Positions 1 to 7,990 of a stretch of DNA of 64,000 nt are shown piece after piece. The stretch is from Crocinitomicaceae bacterium. GTDB taxonomy: Bacteria; Bacteroidota; Bacteroidia; Flavobacteriales_D; Crocinitomicaceae. The stretch spans positions 1 to 64,000 of the forward strand of contig JAGQYP010000008.1 of NCBI GenBank assembly GCA_020436025.1, written 5' to 3'. A program made the translations under genes and the position numbers. Under the pieces are notes generated by a model. It did not search any database. It was not told where the DNA came from and saw only the letters and a list, made by a program, of their open reading frames with translations. Each line of letters begins with the position of its first letter. Positions within the stretch are counted from its first letter, which is position 1.

Positions 1-663
1 TTATTTAACAGGTATCTTCCCAATACCAGGTTCAGACCAATCGAAAAGTCCAGTTTCAAAAAAATAATTTGCCATTTGCAATGAACTATGCTTTGAATTC
101 TTATCTACGAAAACATGATAAGTACCAAGAGAGCTACTGTCAACAACAAAGCTGTTAGTCAAATTAGTTAAAGAGTCCAATTTACTTTTGTCGTTTGGAT
201 TTTTAAGGTTTGCATAGAATACAGCTCCATAGTAGTTAACACATTCTTGACCTAAAGGTTGCCAAATCGCATTTTGACAATCATCTGTGATAACGGTAAA
301 ATCGACATACCTAACAATTGCATTGTTTTCTAAATTCAACATTATCATTTGAATTTCTTCGCAATTTAAATTTTCATTTGTCAATTTGACAACAATGTGT
401 TTGACAGGATAATTATAGTTAGCATGTATGACATTCAAATCAGTTGCCATAATAGAGTTTTGATTGCTAACGAAGTTGTGAATATCACTATTGTTAGTGC
501 TACTATCAAAACCTATGTTAATGTATCGCGTCGACATTTCACCAATGTAATCTCTATCGCCGTCATAATATTTATAGTCGACATAATTGCAATTAGATAC
601 TTCGCTTTCTTTACTACAACCAATTGCGAGAATAATAAAAATTCCAATTATTACATTTTTCAT
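1..663 (-). CDS. Hypothetical lipoprotein
   Basis: A 220-residue protein with a lipoprotein signal: Lys at residue 3, a hydrophobic stretch, then a lipobox ending in Cys16 (LAIGC). It is predicted to be lipidated and held on the outside of the inner membrane or in the outer membrane. The mature part has several Cys residues (for example near 25, 101, 129 and 142), which may form disulfides, and no family I recognise. The stop codon lies at the window edge (TAA at 1-3), so the gene is complete. On its own strand the start codon is only about 20 nt downstream of a GTTGGCA site (683-689), a very short leader like that of an integron cassette gene. Function unknown. Confidence 0.75.
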   Translation of the reverse strand: MKNVIIGIFIILAIGCSKESEVSNCNYVDYKYYDGDRDYIGEMSTRYINIGFDSSTNNSDIHNFVSNQNSIMATDLNVIHANYNYPVKHIVVKLTNENLNCEEIQMIMLNLENNAIVRYVDFTVITDDCQNAIWQPLGQECVNYYGAVFYANLKNPNDKSKLDSLTNLTNSFVVDSSSLGTYHVFVDKNSKHSSLQMANYFFETGLFDWSEPGIGKIPVK

Positions 664-682
664 AAATGTAGTATTTAATTTT

Positions 683-805
683 TGCCAACGTTTAGCTAGC
701 CACCGTAGCGACTACTTTTAAAGTTCGTGTATGAATATACGGATAATGATAGATGTTTTTTGAAAATGAGAACGAGCTATGGGGTGCTAGGTGATGTTGT
801 GTACC
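683..805 (-). repeat. attC-like imperfect hairpin region
   Basis: Read on the minus strand this segment runs from GGTACACAAC (805-796, inside the last codons of the upstream gene) to GTTGGCA (689-683). Between them two stretches are imperfectly complementary: one near 777-790 (CTAGCACCCCATAGC on the minus strand) and one near 694-710 (GCTACGGTGGCTAG). An AAC end, an imperfect stem and a GTT end in about 120 bp is the general layout of an integron attC site. The outer boxes depart from the strict RYYYAAC/GTTRRRY consensus, so the call is tentative. Confidence 0.4.
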
Positions 806-1422
806 GTTTTTCTTCCAAACTTCAAGGTTTTATTATCAATCCATTTCTTAATCAGATAGGATACTACAACAGACACTAATGCTAGCACAAATGACAATCT
901 CTGCACCAAATCATTCTTACCTTCATATCCGATTAAGTCCAGAACTAACATTATCAAATAGATTCCAATTGTAATAAATTGGAAAGGTATCATGACCCTA
1001 TCTACTTTTTGCTTTAGATTCCATCGATACCAATTTGAGAATTTCTCATTGTCAGGGGTTTTAATCAATAAATCCGTAAGTATGCCATTAGACTCATTAT
1101 TTTTTTTAAGCCTACCCAAACAGACAGCTTTCAAGAACATTGTATAATCAAAATGAGGTTTATAATACTTTGAACTTCTCATTTTTTTTAAAGACTCTTC
1201 AATTTCAAGAATAATTTTCAATGCCTTGGTGTAATTGCCCGTCTTAATTAAAGGGTCAGCATATTTCAAAAGCTTAATAGGTAAAAAGACCTCTAAGTCC
1301 TCATTATATCCATTAGAAACAAGCTCTTCAATATAGTCTTGATTGGATTCATACTCTGATATGTATGCTAAGTCAGCTTGGCTGGATCGAAAGAATTTTT
1401 TGAGTTTAGTTTTTCTATTCAT
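787..1422 (-). CDS. Hypothetical protein with two C-terminal membrane helices
   Basis: A 211-residue protein I do not recognise. Residues about 45-125 look helical and TPR-like (a tandem-helix region with LLKYADPLIKTGNYTKALKI). Two hydrophobic segments follow at about 146-165 and 173-192, separated by a short loop, and the protein ends in a basic tail. It has no signal peptide, so the N-terminal part should face the cytoplasm. The gene sits alone between a perfectly complementary 10-bp pair, GTTGTGTACC (minus strand, 1455-1446, about 23 nt before the ATG) and GGTACACAAC (805-796, overlapping the final codons). One gene with a short leader between such boxes is how integron cassettes are built. 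Function unknown. Confidence 0.7.
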   Translation of the reverse strand: MNRKTKLKKFFRSSQADLAYISEYESNQDYIEELVSNGYNEDLEVFLPIKLLKYADPLIKTGNYTKALKIILEIEESLKKMRSSKYYKPHFDYTMFLKAVCLGRLKKNNESNGILTDLLIKTPDNEKFSNWYRWNLKQKVDRVMIPFQFITIGIYLIMLVLDLIGYEGKNDLVQRLSFVLALVSVVVSYLIKKWIDNKTLKFGRKTVHNIT

Positions 1423-1455
1423 GCAAGATAAATGGTCTTAGCGATGGTACACAAC
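796..1455 (-). other. Cassette-like unit bounded by 10-bp inverted repeats
   Basis: GTTGTGTACC at 796-805 and its exact complement GGTACACAAC at 1446-1455 enclose one gene (787-1422, whose stop lies just outside the left copy). In an integrated integron cassette, the start (GTT...) and the R'' box near the end (...AAC) come from the same attC and are therefore complementary. That relation is seen here. The cores do not fully match RYYYAAC, and no integrase is in the window. Confidence 0.4.
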
Positions 1456-1682
1456 GCCACTATATGTTGCGTTTTTAGTTGCTTAAGACTACCAAAGTAA
1501 TGAAATTTTGTAAAAAAACCATTTAGCAGAGAAGGAAATAAGTAAAAATAAAACTTAAAAACCCCACAAGCAAAGTTGAAATTTGCCGCCAACAAGTACG
1601 CACCTACAAAATGAATGGAGCAAACTACCTAAGCCACAAAAAGCAGAACAGTTAGCAACCAAAAAAATGCAATATATAATCT

Positions 1683-2108
1683 GTTAGGTGCATTTTTTAA
1701 AGCCAACCAACCAAAATCCGAAGGGTAAAAAGCAACTAAGTAACGGGTAAGAGTGTAGCAGAAAAGCAGCTTAAAAGTCAGCCCGAAAGAGGGAAAAAGT
1801 TGGAGCATAGCACCAGTACCACAAGAGTAACAAAAGGCACAAAAAGTTGGTTAGCTTACCAACAGGAAAAATAGTGCAAACTGTTTGGTACAAACTTTTA
1901 GAAACCACAAAAAGCAAACGCTATCGAAAAACCAAACTACAAGTAACTAAACTATTTTTGCGTAAAGAAAGCAGAGAAAATTCATCATCGCTTGCTCCGA
2001 AAGTATCAGATAAAGGGCTTTTTCAATTGCTAAAAAACCAAAAAAGAAAAAAAGCTAAAAATTAAAGCAGAAAAGCAATTAAAGACAAACCAAACAATTG
2101 CACCTAAC
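1683..2108. repeat. Inverted 10-mers GTTAGGTGCA / TGCACCTAAC
   Basis: GTTAGGTGCA (1683-1692) and its exact complement TGCACCTAAC (2099-2108) bound the A-rich non-coding block. Both contain full matches to the integron core boxes GTTRRRY (GTTAGGT) and RYYYAAC (ACCTAAC). The right copy is followed directly by the hairpin at 2111-2141. Confidence 0.55.
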
Positions 2109-2110
2109 AA

Positions 2111-2141
2111 TTGTATAAACCACATTATGTGCTTTATACAA
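2111..2141. repeat. 15-bp hairpin next to the AAC box
   Basis: The arms TTGTATAAACCACAT (2111-2125) and ATGTGCTTTATACAA (2127-2141) are complementary at 14 of 15 positions. They begin two bases after the ACCTAAC box. There is no run of T after the stem on either strand, so it does not look like an intrinsic terminator. It fits the folded part of an attC-type recombination site or another structured repeat. Confidence 0.6.
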
Positions 2142-2367
2142 CCTATGTTTTTTAAACTCCTGAGAAGAAAATACTAGTCAGGTTCTCTCAAATTTATAAA
2201 ATCTAATGGATTATTACATTGCTTAGCTTCAAAGGGATTTACCAAAAAATAGCTTCGAATAATTTATAATTCGAAAGCCTTCTTAAATCAAATTTTGACT
2301 TGGCTACTAATGAAATAGGGGACAAAAAGTCACCTAAATGACCTACTAATCCCCTATAATGATGCCC

Positions 2368-5331
2368 TTATTTATTTTTTACTACTCTCAGAATAGCTTT
2401 GTTTTGGTCTGAAGAGATAGTAACAATGTACACTCCTTTTGGTTGGTTGGCAATAGACAGATTGATCTTTTCTTCGGAATCAAATTTGGTAGAAAAAACC
2501 ACCTTACCATCGGCAGTTTTAATGGAAACATCCAAATCCTGATAAACAGTTCCCAAATCAATGTAGAATTCCCCATCCGTTGGATTTGGATACAAAGTCA
2601 TTTGATTCGCAAACGTATTTTCAATAATGCCCACTGTTGATATGTTCACACAATTTGAAGTATCAACACATCCATTTTCGGTCAATTCAACTGCAAAATT
2701 ACCGTTAACGGTAGCTGTAAAAGAAGCACTTGTTTCCCCACTCAATGGTGCATTATTATTGTCACAGTCCAACCATTGATAAGTCGCGCTTGAGTTATTA
2801 GCCGTAATGGTTGTGCTACTAACAGAAGTTGTAAGGTCCGAAACATTGTTGATAGTAAGATTCAGAGTAACAATCGAATCACATCCATTTGCAGCAGCAC
2901 CCGTTAAAGTATGTGTAGCTGAATTATTGCTGGAAGTATAGGTATTTCCATCTATCCAGTCGAAAGTGGCACATGCAGTTTGGACATCAGTACCTGTAGT
3001 AGGTTGTAGAATGGTCAAATCTAAAGTAACAATCGAATCACATCCATTTGCAGCAGCACCCGTTAAAGTATGAGTTGCTGAATTATTACTGGAAGTATAG
3101 GTATTCCCGTCTATCCAGTCAAAAGTCACACAAGCTGATTGTACATCAGTACCTGTTGTAGGTTGTAGAATTGTCAAATCTAAAGTAACAATAGAATCAC
3201 ATCCATTTGCAGCAGCACCCGTTAAAGTATGAGTTGCTGAATTATTACTGGAAGTATAGGTATTTCCATCTATCCAGTCAAAAGTCACACATGCCGATTG
3301 CACATCAGTACCTGTAGTAGGTTGTAGAATGGTCAAATTAAGCGTTACCACAGAATCACAACCATTTGCGGCTCCGGCATAAGTATGTGTGGCAATTGTA
3401 TTATTGGCTGTATATGTATTGCCATCAATCCAATCAAAAGTTTCACATGCAGTAACAATATCGGTATTAAATTTTCGAACACATCCAATTACATAATCAT
3501 GATCAAAATCAGTTGGGGTGAGAACGATACCAGCTAGAGCTGTGGACCAGATTCCTGCTCCATAAGCGCAAGTCCAAGAATGGGGACTACAATATTGTTG
3601 ATAAAAGCTACCAGTGCTGCTATATGGACTATTTCCGTTTGATGCATTATAATAACGTCTTTGACCTCTTATTAAGGAAATATTAAACATTCTTTGCCAA
3701 TCATTGGATCCAATTGTACTAACTAATGGACTTTTTACTCTAAAAGCCTCACTAAGCATGTGTAATCCGAAAATATTCATGCAGCTGGTTTGGTTATGAA
3801 CTCCGGTTGGAGTACTACACAGATAATCTCCGTTTTGCCAAAAACCATCAGCCCAACCAGCCGGATCTGTAAGGTTTGCACCTAAAAATCTGGATTGTAA
3901 AAATGCAAAATAATTGTCATGAGATGTCTTTAATTGTCCTCTTGTAATTCCTGGAGCCTCATTAGGGAAAGGCACCGTTGCATCTGCAGAAGAAAAATTG
4001 TGTATATCTAACCATCGGCATACTCCAATCATACCTGCACTAAAGATAGTACCACTTCCACCAGCAGTTGGGGCAAATCTTCTTGCGCTTCCATCAGTAA
4101 ATTGAGATTGAAGTATAGCGTTTGCGACTCTATATTTAAGATAATTATTTATAACAAGACCATAGCCGGCTGCCTCATCTTCAACTTTGCCTAAGGCTGC
4201 TCCAATGTATATGTTTGCTTCTACCAAGGAGTATGAAGTAGAGCCATTAATCGAGTTATAATTCCATCCTCCAGTTGCATTTCCATCAATCTGGGCCCAT
4301 GCTAAGTAGTCTACCATCTGCTGCATCACAAATTCCATTGATTTACCACTTTGAGAACCAACCTGAATTGGAGTACCACCAAGAGCTGGTAATGTATAGG
4401 ACAATGCCTCTAATAATTCAGAAGTTGCACTAGTCACCCCACGGTCAACTGTTTGATAAGTAGTTTTTACTCCTATACCATCTACTGTACCTGTGATTTT
4501 TGTTCCTACTATGGGATTTTGACTAGCATCGTATCCAATGGTACTATCTTCATATATTCCGATTGGAAAAGTCTCTTGCGTAATTCGGCTACCTAAAACA
4601 GAATTCATCATTCTGGTAACTGTTTCTGCATAGGGGTCGCTATTCCATCTTTGATCATTTTCTGCATCCCAATTTGCAGGAAGAGCCATAGAATAAGGAT
4701 TGATACTACCTGGAGGATAGGCAGGTAAATGGCCATTTTTAATAAATAACTTAATATACTGAGGGTCTGTTAAATTATATGGAGTGGAACCTGTTATCCC
4801 CGAACTATTATATGTTCCTCCAAAGGATGCTAATAGTACATGACACGACCACATGGCTTCACCAGCAGCCACAGCTGACATCACATCTACTTGATATTGT
4901 GTCCAGTTTGTTGGATCATCATCAGGCGTAAAATCATGCACAAATAATTTCATAGTTGCATACGTAAACTGTCCAGTACATGTATTTTCTAATTGAAGCA
5001 TTACATCAATTATAGTATCTTCAGTAACGGAAGGAGTCAAAAACGTTTGACCTAAATCATTCACTCCCATTGTCGCTCCATTCGGAGTAACAGCTCTTCC
5101 GGATTCATCACTAAAATCTCCATCTCTGTCGCGATCCCACTTCAATATATAACTGTTACAAGTTGCATCCCTTAAACTAGCTTTAAGAGCTATCGGTGCT
5201 CCTTCGTAACTTGGATGAGGTAAGTTTGGATTACTTTGGTCAAAAGGAATAATGAGTATGGTATCCTGTCCGAAAGTTGGTAGAAATAATAAGTTTGTTA
5301 AGAAAAAGAGTAGAAGATGTGTAGTTTTCAT
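2368..5331 (-). CDS. T9SS-exported protein with toroid-like N-terminal half and four 53-residue repeats
   Basis: A 987-residue secreted protein. Residues 1-21 are a classical signal peptide ending before Gln22. Residues about 150-610 hold helix-rich stretches with Trp/Gly motifs (GGWNYN near 355 and further Gly/Trp-rich segments towards 610) that resemble the alpha/alpha-toroid repeats of squalene-cyclase or prenyltransferase-like folds. This is a weak resemblance and no enzyme activity is claimed. Residues 624-834 contain four repeats of 52-53 residues with the core FDWIDGNTYT...NGCDS, each with two Cys. Residues about 911-987 are a type A T9SS sorting domain (LYPNPTDGEF ... KGVYIVTI ... VVKNK), which is cut off on export so that the protein ends on the surface or in the medium. 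The function may be adhesion or glycan binding, but that is not shown. Confidence 0.85.
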   Translation of the reverse strand: MKTTHLLLFFLTNLLFLPTFGQDTILIIPFDQSNPNLPHPSYEGAPIALKASLRDATCNSYILKWDRDRDGDFSDESGRAVTPNGATMGVNDLGQTFLTPSVTEDTIIDVMLQLENTCTGQFTYATMKLFVHDFTPDDDPTNWTQYQVDVMSAVAAGEAMWSCHVLLASFGGTYNSSGITGSTPYNLTDPQYIKLFIKNGHLPAYPPGSINPYSMALPANWDAENDQRWNSDPYAETVTRMMNSVLGSRITQETFPIGIYEDSTIGYDASQNPIVGTKITGTVDGIGVKTTYQTVDRGVTSATSELLEALSYTLPALGGTPIQVGSQSGKSMEFVMQQMVDYLAWAQIDGNATGGWNYNSINGSTSYSLVEANIYIGAALGKVEDEAAGYGLVINNYLKYRVANAILQSQFTDGSARRFAPTAGGSGTIFSAGMIGVCRWLDIHNFSSADATVPFPNEAPGITRGQLKTSHDNYFAFLQSRFLGANLTDPAGWADGFWQNGDYLCSTPTGVHNQTSCMNIFGLHMLSEAFRVKSPLVSTIGSNDWQRMFNISLIRGQRRYYNASNGNSPYSSTGSFYQQYCSPHSWTCAYGAGIWSTALAGIVLTPTDFDHDYVIGCVRKFNTDIVTACETFDWIDGNTYTANNTIATHTYAGAANGCDSVVTLNLTILQPTTGTDVQSACVTFDWIDGNTYTSSNNSATHTLTGAAANGCDSIVTLDLTILQPTTGTDVQSACVTFDWIDGNTYTSSNNSATHTLTGAAANGCDSIVTLDLTILQPTTGTDVQTACATFDWIDGNTYTSSNNSATHTLTGAAANGCDSIVTLNLTINNVSDLTTSVSSTTITANNSSATYQWLDCDNNNAPLSGETSASFTATVNGNFAVELTENGCVDTSNCVNISTVGIIENTFANQMTLYPNPTDGEFYIDLGTVYQDLDVSIKTADGKVVFSTKFDSEEKINLSIANQPKGVYIVTISSDQNKAILRVVKNK
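2830..3462 (-). repeat. Four in-frame repeats of 159 bp (first 156 bp)
   Basis: The shared word ACATCAGTACCTG recurs at 2984, 3143 and 3302, exactly 159 bp apart, and a more divergent first unit lies at about 3307-3462. The three inner copies differ by only a few bases even at third codon positions, which points to recent duplication or gene conversion. They encode residues 624-834 of the secreted protein. Confidence 0.9.
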
Positions 5332-5543
5332 ATCAGTTCAGTTTTAAATAAAGAAATCGAAAGTAAATATGAAATTGTTTATATCAAAGGAAAAGTTTTA
5401 AATTAACATATAACGTAACAATATACAGAACGGATTATCTTTTCAATAGATTATTTTTTTCTCCTTGAAGAGGAATGCTGATGCTAAAGAACCGTTTATT
5501 TTTTTAAAGATTTTGCTACAGAGATTAATATTCGTAAAACTCC

Positions 5544-6908
5544 TCACTCCTCACTCGTAATTCGGCTTGCTTCCTTGATCTCCTTAATCAAATTCACTTT
5601 GGCCTGAGTCAGGTCATTAATCGGGATGTATCTTCCATTTCCGAAAGTGGCTACATCGATCATTTCATCACGGGCTCTTTCTGTGTTTTTAATTCCCACA
5701 ACGGAGATGGAAATCCCGCTATTTTTTGATTTTTTGATATAGCGCATATAATCATCCGAATCCTTGTTGAATGATCCATCGGTCACTACAATTACTTGGT
5801 TGTTTCCATCTGGAATTTTAGCAGCTTTGGCTTGTTCAAATCCCAATTTGATTCCTGCTCCTCCGGCGGTAAAACCTTTGGCTACCATGGAGTCGATCAT
5901 GAACTCGATTCTTTCTTTTTGGTCGCCTGATGTGGTATTCAAAATCACACTTGCCGAGTTGGCATAAGAAACCAAGGTGATTTTATCCTGTGGGCGCAAA
6001 ATCTTGGTTAGTTCGTGCAAGGAAAATTTCAATAATTCCAGTTTGCCACGAGAAGCCATGGAAGCGGAATTGTCAATTACAAATACAATATTGTTGGGTT
6101 TGTATTGTCTGAGCGAGAATTCTCCTTCCTCCAATGGAGGAGGAATCGAATCCAAAGGAATTTCCTGAATCTGGAATTCGCTGGAATCTTTTTCTTTGAT
6201 TACGATAACTTCTTCCTCAATGATTTCCTTGGACTCTTCCTTTTTAAATAATTCAATGATGACCAGGTTTTTAGCGTAATTCACCATCTGACCTTTTTCC
6301 GAAGAAAAATAGCCTTCTTTGGAAGCCACAAAATAATAAAAGCCTATTGGGTATTTCTTTTCGATTAATCCCTGACCATTCGTTTTATGGGTGTTGAAAT
6401 AGCGGCCATTAGCATAATAGTCTACTTTCGAACTCGGAATTTCTTCCTTGGTTTTTCCGTCGATTACTTTCACGGTAAAACTAAATTTATTAGGATCAAA
6501 GCGGTTGGTAGAGCCAAAGTCGGGACAAGCTTTCATGACATCCACCACAGCCAAATCACCCTTAAAATTCCCTGTAATGGTGAAAGTCACCGGCTCCATC
6601 ATGGAAGCAAAGTAGACTTGCGGTTTGAAGGTGAATTTTCCGGTCTCACAAGGATTTACCGAGAAACGAATTAAGATGGAGGAATCTTTGTCAATTCTCT
6701 TTTTCGAAAAGAGGTATTTCAAGCAATTGCTTTTGGTATCGATTTTCAAGAGGAAATCTGCACGAGCAGCAGTATTCTTTATTGTAAAATCTACGACCAA
6801 CTTACTTGCATCATCTGTGGTTTCAAATACATGTTTGGTCTCAGAGAACTCCAGTTGACCAAAAACAGTGAATTGAAATAACAGGAATATGAAAAGGATT
6901 CTTCGCAT
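5544..6908 (-). CDS. Secreted von Willebrand factor A domain protein
   Basis: A 454-residue protein with a signal peptide (residues 1-17, ending FTVFGQ). Residues about 20-120 look like an immunoglobulin-type beta domain of the kind that follows choice-of-anchor signals. Residues about 135-225 are a carboxypeptidase-regulatory-like beta domain with the typical TNGQGLIEKKYP and YYFVASKEGY motifs. Residues about 272-450 are a von Willebrand A domain with an intact MIDAS motif (DNSAS starting at Asp279), a TSGDQ segment and VVTDGSF, so metal binding is likely. It acts outside the cytoplasm, probably in protein-protein binding. The upstream gap is about 200 bp, and the gene is followed by the T9SS cargo gene on the same strand. 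Confidence 0.85.
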   Translation of the reverse strand: MRRILFIFLLFQFTVFGQLEFSETKHVFETTDDASKLVVDFTIKNTAARADFLLKIDTKSNCLKYLFSKKRIDKDSSILIRFSVNPCETGKFTFKPQVYFASMMEPVTFTITGNFKGDLAVVDVMKACPDFGSTNRFDPNKFSFTVKVIDGKTKEEIPSSKVDYYANGRYFNTHKTNGQGLIEKKYPIGFYYFVASKEGYFSSEKGQMVNYAKNLVIIELFKKEESKEIIEEEVIVIKEKDSSEFQIQEIPLDSIPPPLEEGEFSLRQYKPNNIVFVIDNSASMASRGKLELLKFSLHELTKILRPQDKITLVSYANSASVILNTTSGDQKERIEFMIDSMVAKGFTAGGAGIKLGFEQAKAAKIPDGNNQVIVVTDGSFNKDSDDYMRYIKKSKNSGISISVVGIKNTERARDEMIDVATFGNGRYIPINDLTQAKVNLIKEIKEASRITSEE

Positions 6909-6960
6909 GCACTAAATATAATTAGATTCTTAGGAATGGATACAAATTCAGTGCCGTTTC

Positions 6961-7000
6961 CCCTGAATAACCCGGGAATTAATTCCTGGGTTATTCGGGA
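6961..7000. repeat. 20-bp palindrome
   Basis: The two halves (6961-6980 and 6981-7000) are complementary at 18 of 20 positions around a central AATTAATT, with cores AATAACCCGGG and CCTGGGTTATT. There is no loop and no T run. It could fold as a cruciform or act as a shared RNA 3' hairpin between the vWA gene and ppa. Confidence 0.7.
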
Positions 7001-7005
7001 GTGTG

Positions 7006-7052
7006 GGCGTTAGAAACGCCAGGAAGATGGTTGCGCGTTGCAAACGCGCAAC
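7006..7052. repeat. Two small perfect hairpins (REP-like)
   Basis: GGCGTT-aga-AACGCC (7006-7020) and GTTGCGCGTT-gca-AACGCGCAAC (7030-7052) are perfect stems of 6 and 10 bp with 3-base loops. Both share the GCGTT/AACGC core, which suggests related copies of a REP-like palindromic element. Confidence 0.7.
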
Positions 7053-7062
7053 AGCTTGAGAC

Positions 7063-7087
7063 AAAAAAAGCGCCCAGAAGGCGCTTT
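7063..7087 (-). terminator. Intrinsic terminator of ppa
   Basis: On the minus strand, 25 bases after the ppa stop codon, the stem AAAGCGCC (7087-7080) loops over 5 bases to GGCGCTTT (7074-7067) and runs into seven T residues (7069-7063). This is a canonical rho-independent terminator. Confidence 0.9.
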
Positions 7088-7111
7088 CAACTTTAAAATC
7101 AAATGAAAATC

Positions 7112-7801
7112 TTATTTCAAAGCTTCTGCGAAAGAAGCCATTAGATTTTCTTTTGCATCTCCATACTTGTCAGCATAATCCTGAGCAGTAAGGTCGATGA
7201 TTTTTTTCGCTTCTTCTGCGCCATAAGTGTGAGTAATCTCCACTTTAGTTGGGTTTCCTGGTAGATCTTTGTAAGTCACAAAAAAGTGCTTTAATCTATC
7301 TACAATTGCAGATGGAAGTTCAGATATATCTTTGACATTCCCATAAGCTTGATCGTCCTTCAAAACCGCGATAATTTTATCATCGGATTCTCCACCATCC
7401 AACATTCTAAATCCACCAACAGGGATTGCTTGTGCAATAATGTCTCCGTGGTCTACTTGTCTTTCCGTAATCACCATGATATCGATTGGATCTTCATCTC
7501 CAACAATACCTGTTCTACCAGTTGCTTCCATGCAGTAAGCCGCGGTCTTGTCTCCACAATAAGTTTTAGGAATAAATCCGTACAATGCCGGTGGGTAAGA
7601 AGAATATTTTTGAGGTCTGTCGATAATTAAATATCCCGACTCTTTATCTACTTCATATTTGATTTTATCTGAAGGAACAATCTCGATAAATGAATTCACC
7701 AAATTTGGGAAATCATTTCCTAGTTCAATCCCATGCCAAGGATGTGACTTAAATCGCATCCCTAAAATATCTATTACGTGCTTTAATTCTTTAGTAGTCA
7801 T
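7112..7801 (-). CDS. ppa: Inorganic pyrophosphatase (family I)
   Basis: This cytoplasmic Mg-dependent enzyme hydrolyses pyrophosphate to phosphate and so drives biosynthetic reactions forward. Taken from the ATG at 7801 it has 229 residues. It carries the family signature DEDPID at 102-107 (Asp102, Asp104 and Asp107 bind metal), an upstream KYE-type segment (KIKYEVDKESG) and the YPALYGFIPKTYCGD region. It is somewhat longer than the roughly 175-residue E. coli enzyme, as is usual in Bacteroidota. An in-frame ATG at 7843 would add 14 residues, but a good promoter -7 element (7830-7837) lies downstream of it, so 7801 is the real start. A strong terminator follows. Confidence 0.96.
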   Translation of the reverse strand: MTTKELKHVIDILGMRFKSHPWHGIELGNDFPNLVNSFIEIVPSDKIKYEVDKESGYLIIDRPQKYSSYPPALYGFIPKTYCGDKTAAYCMEATGRTGIVGDEDPIDIMVITERQVDHGDIIAQAIPVGGFRMLDGGESDDKIIAVLKDDQAYGNVKDISELPSAIVDRLKHFFVTYKDLPGNPTKVEITHTYGAEEAKKIIDLTAQDYADKYGDAKENLMASFAEALK

Positions 7802-7829
7802 AGTTTCAAATTGTTTGAAAAAATTTGCG

Positions 7830-7860
7830 CAAAAGTAATGCATTTCTTGCTTTGAAACAA
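7830..7860 (-). promoter_or_regulatory. ppa promoter
   Basis: On the minus strand TTG (7860-7858), 20 bases, then TACTTTTG (7837-7830) match the Bacteroidota primary sigma consensus (TTG, 17-23 bp, TAnnTTTG). The start codon at 7801 is 28 bases further on. The position excludes the alternative ATG at 7843 as a start. Confidence 0.75.
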
Positions 7861-7990
7861 CTTAAAGCTTGTTGTTGTCCAATTACGGGCGATCTTTCAG
7901 TTGGCCGATGGTCAGGGAAATTTGTTTAATCGACTAAATTTTCGAATCGATAATATTTTGAAAAATATGTGGAAATTACCCGTTAAACCC

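Larger units (their letters stand above)
1423..2367. other. 945-bp gap: A-rich non-coding block with inverted repeats
   Basis: I see no convincing gene here. The plus strand from about 1540 to 2100 is very rich in A with many short AAAAGC/AAACC words. The only open frame of note (1847-2065, 72 codons) encodes mostly Lys, Arg, Ser and Leu, as expected by chance from such DNA. The block holds one complementary pair of 10-mers (1683-1692 and 2099-2108), a strong hairpin (2111-2141) and a GCCGCCAAC box (1585-1593). From 2160 to 2367 there is unremarkable AT-rich DNA with a weak TAGGGGA/TCCCCTA inverted repeat (2316-2322 and 2350-2356), a possible but weak 3' end signal for the gene at 2368. Confidence 0.5.

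Noticed and set aside
1847-2065. 72-codon open frame in the A-rich block
   Set aside because: Composition is mostly Lys, Arg, Ser and Leu as expected from A-rich DNA. There is no promoter, fold or recognisable motif.
2316-2356. TAGGGGA/TCCCCTA inverted repeat as terminator of the T9SS cargo gene
   Set aside because: A 7-bp stem with a 27-base loop and no T run is too weak to call.
5544-6908. Pairing of the vWA protein with the MoxR gene
   Set aside because: They are more than 30 kb apart with no shared neighbours, so a Bat-type operon cannot be claimed.
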